DNA of 64,000 bases. It comes from 66-474 sp964489055. GTDB lineage: Bacteria > Pseudomonadota > Gammaproteobacteria > Xanthomonadales > Rhodanobacteraceae. Position numbers and translations under genes: made by a program. The stretch lies in the NCBI GenBank assembly GCA_964489055.1, contig CAZAXF010000004.1, positions 1-64,000 on the forward strand, given 5' to 3'. The notes below the pieces were generated by a model that worked only from the letters and a program-made list of their open reading frames with translations, had not been told where the DNA came from and did not search any database. Below, piece after piece: positions 16,531-25,681 of the stretch (position 1 is its first letter; every line of letters begins with the position of its first letter).

Positions 16531-18654
16531 ATGCACAAGCATCTGCTGACCCCGATCGCCCTGGCCGCCGGCGCGGCGCTGATCGTTTCCGGCTGCGGCA
16601 ACCAGGCCCAGGACCACACCGCGACCACGTCGACGCCGGCCGCCGCCACCACGGCCGCTCCGCCACCGTCGGTCAAGATTCCCGCCGACCAGCCCATCGC
16701 ATTCACGCTGGACGACAAGTACAACCCATGCGACGACTTCGCCAATTACGTGAACGCGAAGTGGAACAAGGCCAACCCGATCCCGCCCGACCAGGCCCGC
16801 TGGGGTGCCTTCGGCATCCTGCACGAAAAGAGCCTGCTGGAACAGAAGCAGCTTCTGGAAACGGCCAGCTACGACGTCAAGCACCACAAAGCCAGTGCGC
16901 TGCAGCAGAAGCTCGGCGACCTGTACGCGGCCGGCATGGATACCGATGCGATCAACAAGCTCGGCTATGACCCCATCAAGCCGAAACTCGCGGCCATCGA
17001 CGCACTGAAGACGCCGGAAGAAATCGCCGATTTCCTGGACACCAGCTTCGACAACGGCGACAGCTACGTCTTCAGCTTCGGCTCCAGTGCCGACCAGCAC
17101 GACGCCACCAAACAGATCGGCTACGTGTTCCAGGACGGCCTGGGCCTGCCGACGCGCGACTACTACCTGTCGCCCAAGCACAAGGACATCCGCGACGCCT
17201 ACCTGAAGTACATCGCCAAGTCGTTCGAGCTGACGGGCACGCCGGCCGCCGATGCCAAGAAGCAGGCCGACGAGGTGTTGAAGTTCGAGACCGAGCTGGC
17301 CAAGGCCTCGCTGTCGCCGACCGAATTGCGCAACCTCGACAACCAGTACAACTTCGTCAGCGTGGCCGAGGCCGACAAGATCACCCCGCACTTCAGCTGG
17401 GAGAAGTTCTTCAAGGCCCAGGGCGTGGACGTCGGCAAGGGTTTCTCGCTGTCGCAGCCGAAGTTCATGGCCGAGTTCGACAAGCTGCTGGCGAACGCGC
17501 CGGCCGCGCAGTGGCGGGCCTACCTGAAATTCCACCTGATCAGCAGCGCTTCGCCCGCGCTGAGCAAGCCGTTCCAGGAAAACCGTTTCGAATTCTACGG
17601 CAAGACCCTGCAAGGCCAGCCCGAGCAGCAACCGCGCTGGAAGCGCGTGATCGGTTCGGTCAACCGCGCCATGGGCATGGGCCTCGGCGAGCTGTACGTC
17701 GCCAAGTACTTCCCGCCCGAGGCCAAGGCGCGCGCCGAGCAACTGGTCACCAACATCCGCGATGCGCTCAAGGAGCACATCGAGCACCTGGACTGGATGA
17801 GCGAGGCGACCAAGAAGAAGGCGCTGGCCAAGTGGGCGCTGTTCCTGCCCAAGATCGGCTATCCCGACAAGGGCGAGTGGCGCGACTGGTCGGGCCTGAC
17901 GATCGAGCCGGGCAAGTGGTACGCCAACCTCGAGGCCGCCTCGAAGTACAACTACCACTATGACATCGGCAAGATCGGCAAGAAGACCGACCGCAAGGAA
18001 TGGCACATGACGCCGCAGACGATCAATGCCTACTACAGCCGGGCAACCAATACCATCAACTTCCCGGCCGCGATCCTGCAACCGCCGTTCTTCTATGCGC
18101 ACGGTGACGATGCGGTCAACTACGGCGGCATCGGCTTCGTGATCGGGCATGAATCCAGTCACGGCTTCGACGACAAGGGCAGCCAGTTCGACGGCCACGG
18201 CAACCGCGTCAACTGGTGGACCAAGCAGGACAAGAAGAACTTCGATGCCCGCACCGGCGCGCTGGCCAGGCAGTACGACGCATACACGCCCATTCCCGGC
18301 AAGCCCGACCTGCACGTCAACGGCAAGCTGACCCTGGGCGAGGACATCGCCGATCTTGGCGGCCTCAACATCGCCTACACCGCGCTGCAGACGGCACTCA
18401 AGAACAACCCGAAGGAGGCCGACCAGAAGATCGACGGCCAGACCCAGGACCAGCGTTTCTTCATGAGTTCGGCACGCGTCTGGGAGGGCACGACCCGCGA
18501 CAAGGCCGCCGAGCTCCGGCTGAACGTCGACCCGCACGCACCCGCGCAGATCCGCGCCTTTGCCTCGGCCAGCAACATGCCGCAGTTCGCCAAGGCCTTC
18601 CAGTGCAAGGCCGGCGACAAGATGGTACGCAAGGATCCGGTGAAGATCTGGTAA
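16531..18654 (+). CDS. M13 family zinc metallopeptidase (neprilysin/PepO-like), lipoprotein
   Basis: 707-residue endopeptidase of the neprilysin family, which cleaves oligopeptides. The N-terminus is a lipoprotein signal with lipobox VSGC (Cys20), followed by an Ala/Thr/Pro-rich linker, so it is probably anchored in the outer membrane facing the periplasm or surface. The M13_N domain covers about 60-440 (NPCDDFANYVNAKWN at its start). The catalytic M13 domain has the substrate-binding NAYYS motif, zinc site HESSH (540-544) and third ligand Glu604 in GEDIADLGG. It ends with the family's conserved ...KDPVKIW. The start ATG at 16531 follows AAAGGACGAATCC. A terminator follows, so it stands alone. 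Confidence 0.94.
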   Translation: MHKHLLTPIALAAGAALIVSGCGNQAQDHTATTSTPAAATTAAPPPSVKIPADQPIAFTLDDKYNPCDDFANYVNAKWNKANPIPPDQARWGAFGILHEKSLLEQKQLLETASYDVKHHKASALQQKLGDLYAAGMDTDAINKLGYDPIKPKLAAIDALKTPEEIADFLDTSFDNGDSYVFSFGSSADQHDATKQIGYVFQDGLGLPTRDYYLSPKHKDIRDAYLKYIAKSFELTGTPAADAKKQADEVLKFETELAKASLSPTELRNLDNQYNFVSVAEADKITPHFSWEKFFKAQGVDVGKGFSLSQPKFMAEFDKLLANAPAAQWRAYLKFHLISSASPALSKPFQENRFEFYGKTLQGQPEQQPRWKRVIGSVNRAMGMGLGELYVAKYFPPEAKARAEQLVTNIRDALKEHIEHLDWMSEATKKKALAKWALFLPKIGYPDKGEWRDWSGLTIEPGKWYANLEAASKYNYHYDIGKIGKKTDRKEWHMTPQTINAYYSRATNTINFPAAILQPPFFYAHGDDAVNYGGIGFVIGHESSHGFDDKGSQFDGHGNRVNWWTKQDKKNFDARTGALARQYDAYTPIPGKPDLHVNGKLTLGEDIADLGGLNIAYTALQTALKNNPKEADQKIDGQTQDQRFFMSSARVWEGTTRDKAAELRLNVDPHAPAQIRAFASASNMPQFAKAFQCKAGDKMVRKDPVKIW

Positions 18655-18711
18655 CCGGCATCCACACGTAGCCTGCGCGGCCCGCGGGTCGCGCAGGCAG
18701 CCGTCCTCCAG

Positions 18712-18738
18712 CGCCGCACGCGAGTGCGGCGTTTTTTT
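18712..18738 (+). terminator. Rho-independent terminator of the M13 peptidase gene
   Basis: CGCCGCAC (18712-18719) pairs with GTGCGGCG (18724-18731) over a 4-base loop, followed by seven T. Confidence 0.9.
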
Positions 18739-18970
18739 CGCCCGGCCGAGGCGCCGGATGAGAATGCCTGCGTGCGCACGCAGGCGGATGGCGGCGGAAT
18801 TGATCGACCGCGCGTTTCGGCGATCGATGCCAACGGGCGTGCCCGGTGGCGGCGCAGTGGTCCCACCACCGGGAACGCAGCGTTCCCGAACCCTTCATTG
18901 ATGGAACCGGACGGGTAGCACCCCCGGTTCCAGGCAATGCGTACCGCATCCTGGTTGTTGCAGTAGCTAT

Positions 18971-18989
18971 TGCGAATGGTTCTCATTCG
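18971..18989. promoter_or_regulatory. Fur box upstream of the siderophore receptor
   Basis: TGCGAATGGTTCTCATTCG is an imperfect palindrome that matches the Fur consensus core AATGATAATCATT at 10 of 13 positions. It lies about 130 bases before the TonB receptor start, beside TTTAGT that could be a -10 element. It implies iron-repressed expression. Confidence 0.75.
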
Positions 18990-19121
18990 ATTTAGTATCC
19001 GCAACGCAAGCGGTGCGTCGAACGCCACGCGCCACACCACCTTCACGACTGGCGGCACGGACACTCCTGTGCACCCGCGGGCGTTCGCCGTTTGTCCACG
19101 TCGCCCCCAGCAGGAGCCCGC

Positions 19122-21350
19122 ATGTTTGCCGCCCGGCATCACAAGTCCCCGTTGTTCCGGATTTCCCATCGCGCACTGCGCCTGTCCACGCTCGCCGCCG
19201 GCATCGCGCTGGCGCTGCCCGCACTGGCGGCCAATCCAGCCTTGACCGGGCACCAGTCTCGCGCGACCCCCGCCCCGCCGCAGCCACGCGCGGCCAGCCC
19301 CGGGCCTTCCGTTTCCGGCCAGGCCGCGCTGGCGATGACCGAGTTGCCGGCGGTCATCGTGCACGGTACGCGGCTGACCAACACCTACAACCTGCCCGTC
19401 ACCAGCACCGCGACCGGCATCGACACCCCGGTGCTGGACGTACCGCAGTCGATCCAGGTCATCCCGCGCCGCCTGCTGCTGGACCAGAACGCGCAGTCGC
19501 TGGCCCAGGCGGTGCGCAACGCACCCGGCGTGTACGTGCAGCAGGGCGAAGGCAACCGCGACGAGTTCTACATCCGCGGCGTCAAGACCAAGTCGGATTT
19601 CTTCGTCGACGGCCTGCGCGACGACAGCGAGTACTACCGCCCGCTCTACAACGTGGCCCACGTGGACGTGCTGCAGGGCCCGGCCGCGATCCTGTTCGGA
19701 CGCGGCGGCGCCGGCGGGATCATCAACCTTGTCACCCTGAAACCGCAGCGGACGCCGGTCCGCCGGTTCGCGATCGATGCGGGCTCGTGGGGGCAGTGGC
19801 GCGGCACGTTCGACTTCGGCGGTCCCGCGGGCGCTTCCGGGGCGTGGCGCCTGATGGGAATGGGCGAGGACTCGGGCAGCTTCCGCGACCACTACTACCT
19901 GCACCGCTGGGCGATCAATCCGGAGTACAGCGCCAGGCTCGGCCAGCACACGCGGCTCGACCTCAGCCTGTCGCACCTCGACGACCGGCGCCTTGCCGAC
20001 CGCGGCATCCCCTCGCAGGACGGGCGTCCGGCGGACCTGCCGCGCTCGGCGTTCGTCGGCTCGGTGCACCAGAACTTCGCGCATTCGCGCGTCACCAGCT
20101 TCGATGCACGCATCCGCCACCAGGTCAACGACCACCTGAAGCTGCGCAACGCGTTCCTGGTGCGCGAAAACGATCGCGTCTACCAGAACGTGTATCCGGG
20201 CAGTCCCGTGGACGACCAGGGCCTGGTGAAGCTGAAGGCCTACCACCACCCCAGCAACCGGCTGAGCTATCTCGACCGCGCCGAACTTGTCGCCGATATC
20301 GACACCGGTAGCGTCCACCACAAGCTGCTGGTGGGTACGGAACTCGGCTGGCAGCGCGGCAACGACCTCGAGACGCTGCCCGCGCCGGATTCCAAGTCGC
20401 TGCCGGGCCGGTACGCGGCATCCCATCCGAACGTTCCGCCGGTGTCTTTTCCGTACCTGGACCGCGACAACCACGTGGTAGGCAAGGAATGGGGCGTGTA
20501 CGCGGAAGACCAGATGTCACTGGGCGAACACTGGATCGCGCTGCTTGGCGCGCGCTGGGACCGCTTTTCCGTCGCCGCGCATTTTCGCAAGCCCGGCGTG
20601 ACTCCCGACCACGTGCATCACGTGGACACCGACTGGTCGCCGCGCGCCGGCCTCATCTACAAACCGGTGGAAAACGATTCCCTGTACGCCAGCGTCACGC
20701 GCACCTTCACGCCCCAGGGCGCCAACATCGCGCTGTCGCTGAAAAGCCCGGCGACGGCCAACCTGGCCCCGGAGACGGCGACCAACTACGAAGTCGGCAA
20801 CAAGCTCGACCTGTTCGACGGCAAGCTGTCCTTCAGCGCCGCGTTGTTCCAGCTCGAACTCGAAGACGTGCTCGCGCACGCGGCCGACGGCTCGGGCAAC
20901 CTCGTCAATACCGGCAGCCAGCGCAACCGCGGCGTGGAACTGTCGCTGCAGGGCGCGTTGACCAGCCACTGGAGCGTGTACGCCAACTACACCCATCTCG
21001 ACGCCGTCATCACCCACGCAACCAAGGAGGCCGCCGCCGGCGCACGCGTCGGGCTGGTGCCACGCAACCAGTTTTCGTTCTGGACCCGCTACACGCTGAC
21101 GCCGCACTGGGGCGTCGGTGGCGGGCTGCGCGGCGCATCGCGCAAGTTCACCTCGTACTCGAACACCGTGGTGCTTCCCGGGTTCATGGAAGCCGACCTG
21201 ATGGCCTGGTACCAGACGCGGCTGTATCGCGTGCAGCTCAACCTCGACAACGTGACCGACCGCACCTATTACGCGACCGCCAGCGGCGACGACCAGATCA
21301 TGCCCGGAACGCCCCGCAGCATCAGCGTCAGCTTCAGCATGCACTTCTGA
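19122..21350 (+). CDS. TonB-dependent ferric-siderophore receptor
   Basis: 742-residue outer-membrane receptor. A signal peptide (about residues 1-37, ending ALPALAA) is followed by the plug domain with TGIDTPVLDVPQSIQVIP, FYIRGVKTKSDFFVDGLRDD and the NPxLFGRGGAGGIINLV block. A 22-strand barrel follows, ending in Phe (SFSMHF), and RTYYATASGDD near the C-terminus is typical of FhuE/FpvA/FcuA-type receptors. No extra signalling domain is present. The ATG at 19122 has AGGAG five bases upstream; one at 19092 adds ten residues. A Fur box precedes it. No siderophore synthesis or ABC transport gene adjoins, so the ligand (probably a hydroxamate siderophore made by others) is a guess. Confidence 0.92.
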   Translation: MFAARHHKSPLFRISHRALRLSTLAAGIALALPALAANPALTGHQSRATPAPPQPRAASPGPSVSGQAALAMTELPAVIVHGTRLTNTYNLPVTSTATGIDTPVLDVPQSIQVIPRRLLLDQNAQSLAQAVRNAPGVYVQQGEGNRDEFYIRGVKTKSDFFVDGLRDDSEYYRPLYNVAHVDVLQGPAAILFGRGGAGGIINLVTLKPQRTPVRRFAIDAGSWGQWRGTFDFGGPAGASGAWRLMGMGEDSGSFRDHYYLHRWAINPEYSARLGQHTRLDLSLSHLDDRRLADRGIPSQDGRPADLPRSAFVGSVHQNFAHSRVTSFDARIRHQVNDHLKLRNAFLVRENDRVYQNVYPGSPVDDQGLVKLKAYHHPSNRLSYLDRAELVADIDTGSVHHKLLVGTELGWQRGNDLETLPAPDSKSLPGRYAASHPNVPPVSFPYLDRDNHVVGKEWGVYAEDQMSLGEHWIALLGARWDRFSVAAHFRKPGVTPDHVHHVDTDWSPRAGLIYKPVENDSLYASVTRTFTPQGANIALSLKSPATANLAPETATNYEVGNKLDLFDGKLSFSAALFQLELEDVLAHAADGSGNLVNTGSQRNRGVELSLQGALTSHWSVYANYTHLDAVITHATKEAAAGARVGLVPRNQFSFWTRYTLTPHWGVGGGLRGASRKFTSYSNTVVLPGFMEADLMAWYQTRLYRVQLNLDNVTDRTYYATASGDDQIMPGTPRSISVSFSMHF

Positions 21351-21471
21351 GTGCCATTGTCCGCGCATCGGGCCGGATCCGGTGCTTCACATGCTGTCAT
21401 GGTGCGGTCCGTCGCGACAGCGCGTAGTGCGCTGCGCGATAATACGCGGCTTTCCACACCAAGAAGCCGCG

Positions 21472-24318
21472 ATGAATTTCATACCGGGCCAACGCTGGGT
21501 CTCCGACGCGGAACCCGAACTCGGTCTGGGCACGGTGTTGCGGTGTGACGACCGCGCAGTGCAGGTGCTGTTCGCCAAGTCTGGCGTGGTGCGCAACTAC
21601 GCAAGCCACAACGCACCGCTGACACGCGCCGCGTTCCGGGTCGGACAACGGATCACCGGACACGGCGTGGCGCTGGTGATCGAACGCATCGACCTGCGCG
21701 ACGGGCTGCTGGTTTATTCCGGCGAGCGGCGCGAACTGACCGAGGGCCAGCTTGATGACGAGCAGTCGCTTTCGCAGGCGGACGCGCGGCTGATCTCCGC
21801 GCGCATCGACAAGCCCCACCAGTACGAACTGCGCAAGCAGGTGCAGTTCGCGCGCGCGGCGGCACGACGCTCGGAGGCATGGGGCATTTTGTCCGCGCGC
21901 ATCGACCTGCTGCCGCACCAGCTCGGCGTGGTCGCGGCCTGCATGGAGCGCGAGCATCCACGCGCCCTGCTGGCCGACGAAGCCGGGCTTGGCAAGACCA
22001 TCGAGGCGGGCATGCTGATCGCGCGCATGCTTGCGATGGGACGCGCCCGACGCGTGCTGATCCTGGTGCCCGATGCGCTGGCGGTGCAGTGGTTCGTGGA
22101 AATGCGGCGCCGCTTCCAGCTTGCATTCGCGCTGCTGGACGAGGAACGCTGCACCGCGATCGAGGCGGCCGATCCCGCGCGCAATCCGTTCGAGGACGAA
22201 CAACTGGCGATCGCGCCACTGGCCTGGCTGGTGCGCGCGCCGCGCCGCAGCGAACAGGCACGGGACGCCGGCTGGGACATGCTGGTGGTCGACGAGGCCC
22301 ACCACCTGGAATGGACGCCCGAAGCCGCCAGCCCGGAATACCTCGCCGTCGAGGCGCTGGCACGCGCGACGCCGAGCACGATCCTGCTCACCGCCACGCC
22401 CGAGCAACTGGGCCGGCGCGCACACTTCGCCCGTTTGCGGCTGCTGGATCCAGCCCGCTTCGACGATCTCGAGCGCTACCTCGCCGAAGCGGATGACTAT
22501 GCCGCGATATCGCCGCTTGCCCAGCGCATTGCCGACGCCGCCCCGCTGGACGCCGGCGAACGCGAGACGCTGGAAGCACGTTTCCCGGACGATCCCGCCC
22601 TGCACGCGCTGATCGCGCAATATCCCGACAACGCACCGGCACTGCTGGCGGCATTGATCGACCGCCACGGCACCGGGCGGGTGATGTATCGCAACCGGCG
22701 CGCTGCGGTCGGCGGTTTCCCGGGGCGCCGGCTTGCCGAAGACACCAGCGCGCCGCCGGTCCCGTCCGCACAGGTACGCCAGCGCCTGCTGGCCGAATTC
22801 AACGATGACGTCGGCGACGCCGCGCAACCGCAACGCACCTGCGAATACCACGACGACCCGCGCATCACGTGGCTGGCCGCGCTGCTCGACGCGCACGACG
22901 GGGACAGGTTCCTGCTGATCGCGAGCACCCGGGTCAAGGTCGAGGCCATCGAGGCCGCGCTGCGCACGCGTACCGGCGCCACCATCGCGACGTTCCACGA
23001 CGGCATGACACTGCTGCAGCGCGACCGCGCCGCGGCGTGGTTTGCGCAGGCCGATGGCGCGCGGCTGCTGCTGTGCTCGGAAATCGGCTCGGAAGGCCGC
23101 AACTTCCAGTTCGCGCACCGCCTGGTGCTGTGGGACCTGCCGCTGGACCCCGACCTGCTCGAACAGCGCATCGGCCGCCTCGACCGCATCGGCCAGCGCC
23201 ACACGGTGATGCTGCACGTACCGTCGCTGCCGGGTACCGCGCAGGAAGCGCTGCTGCGCTGGCATGCCGATGGCACCCGGGTGCTGCGCGAGTGCCCGGC
23301 CGATGGCCGCGAACTGCTGCGCCGGTTCGGCGCCGACATCATCGCCGCGGCGCGCACGCACGCATCCGGGGGCGAGCCGGACGATGCCGAACTCGACGGC
23401 CTGGTCGCCGCAACCGCCACCGCGCACGCCGAACTTTCCCGCACGCTGGCCGAGGGTCGCGACCACCTGCTGGAACTGGCCGCGCGCAATGCCGGCGCCG
23501 ACGCGCTGCGCGGCGCATTGCAGCATGCCGACGACGATGCCTCGACCCACGCCCTGATCCAGCAGGCCTTCGAGCCATTCGGCGTCCAGGTCGAGGACCT
23601 GGACGACGGCAGCCTGCTGTTGAACCCGGAGTGGCTCACCACCGACGCCCTGCCCGGATTCAGCGACGGTCCGCGCCGGGTCACCTTCGACCGTGCGCTG
23701 GCGCTGGCACGCGAGGAACTGGAGCTGCTGCGCATGGACCATCCGCTGGCCGCCGGCGCGGTCGACCTGCTGGTGGGCGGCGAACACGGCAACGCGACGT
23801 TCCTGGTCGATCCCGCCCTGCCCCCGCGCAGCGTGTTGCTGGAAGCGCTGTACATCGTCGAGTGCGTGGCGGACGTTCGCCTGGACATCGCGCGCTTCCT
23901 GCCACCGACGCCGATCGCCGCGTGCGTGGATTCACGCCTTGCGGCGCGCGACTACACGCCGTCGCCGCCGGCGCTGGCGCGCGCCCGCGAACGCGGCCTC
24001 GACATCAGCCGCTACCGCCGCCACCTCGCGCAACTGGTTCCACCGATGCTGGAGAAAACCGGCGCGCTGGGCGACGAATCGTTGCAGCGGATCGTCGCCA
24101 ATGCCTCCGAACGGGCACGCGCCGCGCTGGATGCCCGGATCGAACGGCTTCGCGCGCTGGCCGGCATCAACGCCTCGGTGCCACCGGAGGAAATCGCGCG
24201 CGCCGAGTCCACGCGCGAAAAGGTGCTCGCGGCCCTGGCCCGTGCGCGCCCGCGCCTGGATGCACTGCGCATGGCGGTGAGCCCGGATTTCCTCACGTTG
24301 GTGGGCGATCGTCCCTGA
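21472..24318 (+). CDS. rapA: RNA polymerase-associated helicase RapA
   Basis: 948-residue SWI2/SNF2-family ATPase that binds core RNA polymerase and helps recycle it after transcription. The N-terminus FIPGQRWVSDAEPELGLG with Tudor-like domains (residues 1-110) matches RapA. Then come the helicase motifs: DEAGLGKTIEAG with Walker-A Lys175, DEAHH (274-278), LLTATPEQLG, and in the second lobe EGRNFQFAHRLVLWDLP and QRIGRLDRIGQ. The C-terminal third is the RapA-specific region. Start ATG at 21472 follows AAGAAGCCGCG. It is usual length (E. coli 968). The nearest gene on either side is over 100 bases away, so it is likely monocistronic. Confidence 0.95.
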   Translation: MNFIPGQRWVSDAEPELGLGTVLRCDDRAVQVLFAKSGVVRNYASHNAPLTRAAFRVGQRITGHGVALVIERIDLRDGLLVYSGERRELTEGQLDDEQSLSQADARLISARIDKPHQYELRKQVQFARAAARRSEAWGILSARIDLLPHQLGVVAACMEREHPRALLADEAGLGKTIEAGMLIARMLAMGRARRVLILVPDALAVQWFVEMRRRFQLAFALLDEERCTAIEAADPARNPFEDEQLAIAPLAWLVRAPRRSEQARDAGWDMLVVDEAHHLEWTPEAASPEYLAVEALARATPSTILLTATPEQLGRRAHFARLRLLDPARFDDLERYLAEADDYAAISPLAQRIADAAPLDAGERETLEARFPDDPALHALIAQYPDNAPALLAALIDRHGTGRVMYRNRRAAVGGFPGRRLAEDTSAPPVPSAQVRQRLLAEFNDDVGDAAQPQRTCEYHDDPRITWLAALLDAHDGDRFLLIASTRVKVEAIEAALRTRTGATIATFHDGMTLLQRDRAAAWFAQADGARLLLCSEIGSEGRNFQFAHRLVLWDLPLDPDLLEQRIGRLDRIGQRHTVMLHVPSLPGTAQEALLRWHADGTRVLRECPADGRELLRRFGADIIAAARTHASGGEPDDAELDGLVAATATAHAELSRTLAEGRDHLLELAARNAGADALRGALQHADDDASTHALIQQAFEPFGVQVEDLDDGSLLLNPEWLTTDALPGFSDGPRRVTFDRALALAREELELLRMDHPLAAGAVDLLVGGEHGNATFLVDPALPPRSVLLEALYIVECVADVRLDIARFLPPTPIAACVDSRLAARDYTPSPPALARARERGLDISRYRRHLAQLVPPMLEKTGALGDESLQRIVANASERARAALDARIERLRALAGINASVPPEEIARAESTREKVLAALARARPRLDALRMAVSPDFLTLVGDRP

Positions 24319-24677
24319 TCGCGGCGCCCGGTCAGCGTCGAAGTTCAGCGACCTTCTCCCTCCGGCAGAACGCGGCGCGCAGCGCCGGCTGAGGGAACGA
24401 GCCCGCGAATGGTCGGGTTCCGGCTGGATCGTCGCCGACCCGCAAAGGCGTACGCTCACCCGCCGCTTCGGGCACCCTCTCCCGATGGCAGCGGGGGAAA
24501 TTCCATGTGGAAGGTCAGCGCCGATCAGGCCGCGGCATGGCCTGCGGAACGCGCGAACACCGCCTGTGGCAGTCCATCAACACCAAAGCGGCGCTCCCTG
24601 GCCCGACTTGTCACGACAGCTGCTTCGCATGGGGCTGCGGCAGGCGCCACCGGGCAACCACCGCGAGCGAAGGTGTC
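24319..24677. other. Intergenic between rapA and secF
   Basis: 359 bases between two convergent genes. I see no gene, no hairpin with a T run, and no clear member of the window's repeat families. Confidence 0.5.
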
Positions 24678-25637
24678 CTACGGCCGCCGCGCCAGCTCCG
24701 GGTTTTCCTTGGTGACCGGCATCAGGTCCTTCTTGGACACGCCCAGCCACAGCAGCACCGGGCTGGCGAAGAACATCGAGGACAGCGTGCCGATCGCGAT
24801 GCCGATCAGCATGGTGATCGAGAACACGTGCACCGCAGAGCCGCCGAACAGGTACAAGGTGGCCATGGTGATCGCGGTGAAGGTCGAGGTGATGATGGTG
24901 CGCGACAGGGTGCCGTTGATGGCACGGTTGAGGATCTGCTGCGACTCGGCCTTGCGGGTGAGCCGGAACAGCTCGCGCACGCGGTCGAACACCACCACCT
25001 TGTCGTTGATCGAGTAGCCGACCACCGCCAGCACGGCGGCCAGCGCGGTCATGTCGAATTCGCGCTGGGTCAGTGCAAGGATGCCCACCGTGATGATGGT
25101 GTCGTGCACCTCGCTGGCCAGCGCCGCCACCGCGAAGCGTTTCTCGAAGCGCATCCCGAGGTACAGCATGATGCCGATGATCACCACGATCACCGCGTAG
25201 ATGCCGCTGGTCTTCAACGCCTGGCCGACCTCCGGGCCCACGAAGTCCGGCGGGTGCGACAGCTTCACGTCCGCGTGCTTTGCCTTCAGCGCGGTCATCA
25301 CGCGGTTGGAGACTCCCGTGGCGATCTTGTCGGGACTCTCGTCGCCGCTGTTCTTGGGCGGCTGCAGGCGGATCGACACCTGGCGCGTACCGCCGACGCT
25401 CTGCACGATCGCGTTGGGGAAACCGCCATTGGTCAACGCCGATCGTACGTCGCCGACGTCCACCGGCTGCTGGTAGGTCACGTTGATCAGGATGCCGCCG
25501 GTGAAGTCGATGCCGTAGTTGAGGCCCTTGACCGTGATCGCCCACACCGAAACCAGGATCAGGATCGCCGAGACGACGATGCTGACCTTGCGCATGCCAA
25601 GGAAGTTGATGTTGAGATCGTGGTGAAAGATTTCCAT
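24678..25637 (-). CDS. secF: Protein translocase subunit SecF
   Basis: 319-residue inner-membrane RND-type protein that works with SecD to pull exported proteins through SecYEG using proton motive force. Six transmembrane segments: the first near residues 18-38 and five after the periplasmic domain, with GIDFTGGILINV (51-62) at the start of P1. The family's D-N pair is seen in VVGYSINDKVVVFDRVRE, and the C-terminal block SRTIITSTFTAITMATLYLFGG is intact. It lies 44 bases after secD and ends the yajC-secD-secF operon. There is no Shine-Dalgarno of note before the ATG. Confidence 0.96.
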   Translation of the reverse strand: MEIFHHDLNINFLGMRKVSIVVSAILILVSVWAITVKGLNYGIDFTGGILINVTYQQPVDVGDVRSALTNGGFPNAIVQSVGGTRQVSIRLQPPKNSGDESPDKIATGVSNRVMTALKAKHADVKLSHPPDFVGPEVGQALKTSGIYAVIVVIIGIMLYLGMRFEKRFAVAALASEVHDTIITVGILALTQREFDMTALAAVLAVVGYSINDKVVVFDRVRELFRLTRKAESQQILNRAINGTLSRTIITSTFTAITMATLYLFGGSAVHVFSITMLIGIAIGTLSSMFFASPVLLWLGVSKKDLMPVTKENPELARRP

Positions 25638-25681
25638 GGAGGTTCGTCGTGTTCCGGTGGCGGGCCGTTGCGCGCGGGCCG

